From Zonotrichia leucophrys gambelii (lineage: Eukaryota > Chordata > Aves > Passeriformes > Passerellidae), in assembly GCF_028769735.1 (NCBI RefSeq), contig NC_088172.1, positions 89,486,451 through 89,550,450 on the forward strand: DNA of 64,000 bases, read 5' to 3'. The notes below the pieces were generated by a model, which did not search any database, was not told the DNA's origin, and was given only the letters and a program-made list of their open reading frames with translations. The translations under genes were made by a program, and so were the position numbers. The number at the start of each line of letters is the position of its first letter. Position 1 is the first letter of the stretch. Positions 62,901 through 64,000 of this stretch are shown one piece after another.

Positions 62901-63879
62901 TCCAAACAACATGGAAGATTTGATTTAGTATATTTCTCAATGATTTTAAATATTCATGATTAAAAGGGCCATGATTAAAATCTTCCTCACTAGTTCATCT
63001 TAAAACAGTGTCTGAAATTATAATGTTTGTAACTTCTGTTCAAGGTAAAACTTAGTATTTCTTATGACTAAAAAAGGCTAATCAGTCTTGATTTTTTTTT
63101 AATTGGAGAAAGTACTTAAATCTTATTTATACTGACAGACTGACATTTTAAATAAGATATTAATATACAAGAGCTGGTAACCTCTGCAAAACCTATTTAA
63201 TGTTTATAGGGATATCTACAGTATAACTAGAATGTTGAGTTTTGATTAGAAATAGTAATTGTTGCATGGAACTATTCAAAATTCCCTTGTAAAAAATAGA
63301 TAGTCATGAGCAATGATGATCATGTTTTCTGTGACATTGAGCTGTGATTAATAACAGTTATCAAGAGTTGTTCCTCTTGTAAGGGAGCAGAAAGTTGGCA
63401 AAACCAATTTTCTTTTATAGAAAAATACTTTAGAATTTCTTCAAAAGCAGTTTTCAGTTTCCATGTAGTTCTTTACATTGAGAAACCAGTATTGAGAGGA
63501 GTTGTACATTTGGAGTCTCAACTGGAGTAACTTTAGTAAAGATCTTAGTTTTCTGTCAGGTTCTTGTGAAGGTCCAGCAACAAAACAAACAAAATTATTT
63601 AAATGCTGGTGTGACATAGTCTGTTTAGTGAGTGTTGCATTGGATTTGGGGCTCCTCCCACTGAAGAAATTAAATATCAACGTACACAGACATTTAGGTA
63701 TCATAAAGTAGGCAATATTTTAGAGATTAGATTGCTTTCACAATTTCTAAAGTTTTCTGAATGTTGACTTGTTTATTAAAAATGTGTTTTTTATACATAT
63801 TTTCCTTTTCATTGTGTAGAATTTATAGAAGGAGTCTCCCAGTTCAGTGTCAAAGGAGATAAAGAACAGAAGTTGAGGT
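29947..63879 (+). CDS. PPP3R1: PPP3R1 gene, coding exons 1-4 (calcineurin B regulatory subunit), 3' part outside the window
   Basis: PPP3R1 encodes calcineurin B, the EF-hand Ca2+ sensor that binds and activates the catalytic A subunit of the Ser/Thr phosphatase calcineurin, which drives NFAT signalling. Coding exons are 29947-29949, 53043-53082, 62227-62403 and 63820-63879. All junctions have GT-AG ends and splice in frame. Together they give residues 1-93 plus the first base of codon 94 of a protein that is 170 residues in vertebrates. From memory of the human protein, I see no substitution in this part. Seen in the protein are an N-terminal MGNEAS myristoylation signal, EF-hand loop 1 at about residues 31-42 (Asp31, Asp33, Ser35, Ser37, Glu42) and loop 2 at 63-74 (Asp63, Asp65, Asn67, Glu69, Glu74). 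EF-hands 3 and 4 must lie on exons past the window edge. The upstream neighbour is CNRIP1 on the same strand. Confidence 0.98.
29986..30007 (-). promoter_or_regulatory. G-quadruplex motif on the minus strand, intron 1 start
   Basis: On the + strand four C runs follow one another: C6 (29986-29991), C4 (29993-29996), C3 (30000-30002) and C3 (30005-30007), with loops of 1, 3 and 2 nt. The minus strand thus fits the G3+N1-7 quadruplex rule. It starts 36 nt after the exon 1 donor, on the template strand of PPP3R1. Whether it folds in the cell is not known. Confidence 0.6.
30009..30022. promoter_or_regulatory. Palindromic GGAATATTCC (kappaB/NFAT- or HSF-like site)
   Basis: CTGGAATATTCCAG is a perfect 14-bp palindrome and an AT-rich island inside a very GC-rich stretch. 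Its core fits GGRNNNYYCC (Rel/kappaB-like, also bindable by NFAT dimers) and also the inverted GAAnnTTC unit of a heat-shock element. It lies 60 bp into intron 1. The function is inferred from motif shape only. Confidence 0.35.
30561..33098 (+). other. PPP3R1: PPP3R1 intron 1, no feature seen
   Basis: Intronic sequence after the CpG island, becoming AT-rich. No exon-like or repeat-family sequence is recognised, apart from short homopolymers such as the T run near 31837-31852. Confidence 0.7.
33099..33475 (-). mobile_element. CR1 LINE 3' fragment in intron 1
   Basis: CR1 3' sequence on the minus strand: CATAGAATGGGTCAGGTTGG, GGAGGGAGACTCCGCACCTT, TTCTGTTCCAGTGC, AAAATTTCTTCCTCACGTTC, TCAGTTTCTGCCCATTGC, CATTGATTAGGTCC, TCAGCCTTTCCTTCTAAGAG. 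It is about 375 bp, 5'-truncated, and antisense to PPP3R1. Confidence 0.88.
33738..33793 (+). mobile_element. CR1 LINE 3' tail scrap in intron 1
   Basis: About 55 bp of CR1 terminus in forward orientation: GTAGGCTGGGCTCAGTGATC, AGTCTTTTCCAACC, CTGATTCCATGATTCC. Only 260 bp separate it from the opposite-strand CR1 at 33099-33475. Confidence 0.8.
34580..34614. promoter_or_regulatory. Cluster of nuclear-receptor half-sites
   Basis: TGACCTTG (34580-34587), AGGTCG (34603-34608) and AGGTCA (34609-34614) give one reverse and two adjacent forward AGGTCA-type half-sites in 35 bp. GACCTTGTTC and GAACAGGTC also form a near-perfect inverted repeat. Functional meaning is unproven. Confidence 0.25.
37522..37620. 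repeat. Inverted-repeat cluster flanking a POU octamer
   Basis: TTGCAGTTTGTA (37547-37558) is exactly matched in reverse complement by TACAAACTGCAA (37609-37620), giving 12-bp arms with a 50-nt loop. A third copy, TACAAACTG (37522-37530), can pair with the first arm over 9 bp. The loop holds a perfect octamer ATGCAAAT (37571-37578) and TATGCATTATATA. It is in intron 1 of PPP3R1. Confidence 0.8.
38463..38485. repeat. T14-G9 homopolymer junction
   Basis: Fourteen T followed directly by nine G. It is a simple repeat in intron 1; an assembly or sequencing length error is possible at such a site. Confidence 0.9.
44361..44394. repeat. Short tandem duplication
   Basis: AACAGTAAGACCTGT occurs at 44361-44375 and again at 44380-44394, a period of 19 bp. 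It is a local duplication without obvious function. Confidence 0.9.
44840..45762 (-). mobile_element. CR1 LINE fragment with reverse-transcriptase remnant
   Basis: About 920 bp of CR1 ORF2 (reverse transcriptase, C-terminal part) lies antisense to PPP3R1. Minus-strand translation gives AFDT, then RVVVNGV and RPVTS, and further on [18 protein letters not shown], in the order of the CR1 polymerase. The matching pieces fall in different frames (within 45377-45598, 45448-45708 and 44905-45123) and the active-site region is not intact. It is a dead, frameshifted copy truncated at both ends and is not expected to make protein. Confidence 0.9.
45763..53042 (+). other. PPP3R1: PPP3R1 intron 1, 3' part
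   Basis: No gene or recognised repeat family. The intron ends in a strong acceptor at 53041-53042 (AG) after TTCTTTTTTTCTTGTTGTGT. Open frames up to 124 codons in this stretch show no similarity that I recognise. Confidence 0.7.
53043..53082 (+). CDS. PPP3R1: PPP3R1 coding exon 2 (40 nt)
   Basis: This short exon encodes residues 2-14, [13 protein letters not shown], plus the first base of Phe15. It lies between the acceptor TTTCAG and the consensus donor GTAAGT (53083). It supplies the myristoylated Gly2 and the N-terminal arm. Forty nucleotides between introns of 23.1 and 9.1 kb makes it a micro-exon-like unit. Skipping it would shift the frame (40 is not a multiple of 3). Confidence 0.97.
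53083..54839 (+). other. PPP3R1: PPP3R1 intron 2, 5' part
   Basis: Intronic. A 165-codon open frame at 53610-54107 is the longest in the AT-rich part but resembles nothing, and it is Cys/Leu/Val-rich as expected for T-rich DNA. No other feature is seen. Confidence 0.7.
54840..55426 (-). mobile_element. Solo LTR-like element of an endogenous retrovirus, antisense in intron 2
   Basis: A 587-bp unit starts TGTCTTGGTTTG on the + strand and ends CACACCTCTAACA, giving the TG...CA ends of an LTR. Read on the minus strand it has a TATA-like GATAAAAA (55297-55304), a poly(A) signal AATAAA (54988-54993) about 310 bp further on, and a terminal CCAAGACA. I recall this sequence as an abundant dispersed LTR of songbird genomes, but I cannot name the family safely. 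No viral gene lies beside it, so it is most likely a solo LTR left by recombination. I saw no clear target-site duplication at these ends, so the boundaries may be off by a few bases. Confidence 0.75.
55427..62226 (+). other. PPP3R1: PPP3R1 intron 2, 3' part
   Basis: No gene or repeat family is recognised. An AP-1-type TGAGTCA occurs at 57524-57530 inside a small palindrome GGTGATGAGTCACC. Open frames near 60028-60769 on both strands overlap each other and do not resemble known proteins. The intron ends in TTTTTCATTTCAG before exon 3. Confidence 0.65.
62227..62403 (+). CDS. PPP3R1: PPP3R1 coding exon 3 (EF-hands 1 and 2)
   Basis: The exon is 177 nt, entered in phase 1 (two bases complete Phe15), and encodes residues 16-73 plus the first base of codon 74. 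It reads [19 protein letters not shown] onward and ends at [10 protein letters not shown]-hand loop 1 is [12 protein letters not shown] with all Ca2+ ligands. Loop 2 is [11 protein letters not shown], and its last ligand Glu74 is completed across the junction by exon 4. The acceptor is TTTCAG and the donor GTAAGG (62404). Open reading continues into the intron to a stop at about 62457, but that tail is not coding. Confidence 0.98.
62404..63819 (+). other. PPP3R1: PPP3R1 intron 3
   Basis: A 1,416-bp AT-rich intron between donor GTAAGG and acceptor TTGTGTAG. No repeat family or gene is recognised. Confidence 0.9.
63820..63879 (+). CDS. PPP3R1: PPP3R1 coding exon 4
   Basis: The 60-nt exon completes Glu74 and encodes [19 protein letters not shown] (to residue 93) plus the first base of codon 94, which should be Phe. 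It holds the exit helix of EF-hand 2 and the linker towards EF-hand 3. The acceptor is TTCATTGTGTAG (AG at 63818-63819) and the donor GTAAGT (63880). The remaining exons are beyond the window. Confidence 0.97.
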
Positions 63880-64000
63880 GTAAGTATTTTGATTTTCCTT
63901 AACAAAAAATTTCTGATCCTCAGAAATACACTTTTGTAAATTAAGATTAAGAAATTGGCAAATTCAAATTGTTGTAAAGAGTGGAAAATAATGAAAGTAG
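63880..64000 (+). other. PPP3R1: PPP3R1 intron 4, first 121 bp
   Basis: It begins with the consensus donor GTAAGT and runs off the window. Confidence 0.9.

Noticed and set aside
1..64000. CRISPR arrays, tRNA/rRNA genes, bacterial-type operons or phage
   Set aside because: Nothing of the kind is visible; the window is vertebrate nuclear DNA with split genes and CR1 repeats.

Overview
This window is nuclear DNA from a bird. Two genes are recognisable by their protein sequence, CNRIP1 (last exon only) and PPP3R1 (first four exons). The dispersed repeats are almost all CR1 LINE fragments, the dominant avian retrotransposon. An LTR at 54.8-55.4 kb has a sequence I recall as a dispersed repeat of songbird genomes, so a passerine is the best guess, but the species cannot be fixed from the window. 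There are no operons, CRISPR arrays, rRNAs or tRNAs that I can see.

Layout: 1-894 is the end of the last intron of CNRIP1, followed by its terminal coding exon (895-1059) and a 3' UTR with several candidate poly(A) signals between 1.1 and 4.7 kb. From about 4.7 to 29.2 kb lies an intergenic spacer without a recognisable gene. It holds CR1 scraps, simple repeats, one perfect 24-bp palindrome and a homeodomain/octamer-like AT-rich patch. A CR1 3' fragment (29.22-29.60 kb) runs directly into a CpG island (about 29.6-30.56 kb), which contains the PPP3R1 promoter, 5' UTR and a coding exon 1 that holds only the start codon. Intron 1 is 23.1 kb, exon 2 is 40 nt, intron 2 is 9.1 kb with an antisense LTR, exon 3 carries EF-hand 1 and nearly all of EF-hand 2, and exon 4 ends just inside the window edge. 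The rest of PPP3R1 lies beyond position 64000.

Both genes are on the + strand in the order CNRIP1 then PPP3R1, with about 28.9 kb from stop codon to start codon. This is the vertebrate arrangement known from human 2p14. CNRIP1 is a small cytosolic protein that binds the C-terminal tail of cannabinoid receptor CB1. PPP3R1 is the Ca2+-binding regulatory subunit of the phosphatase calcineurin. They are neighbours by synteny; nothing here shows co-regulation.

I found no sign of a previously undescribed biological system. The observations worth following are at the regulatory and repeat level: a retrotransposon tail at the edge of the PPP3R1 promoter, a palindromic kappaB/NFAT-like site in the calcineurin gene itself, unusual hairpins and palindromes, and a changed C-terminal residue in CNRIP1.
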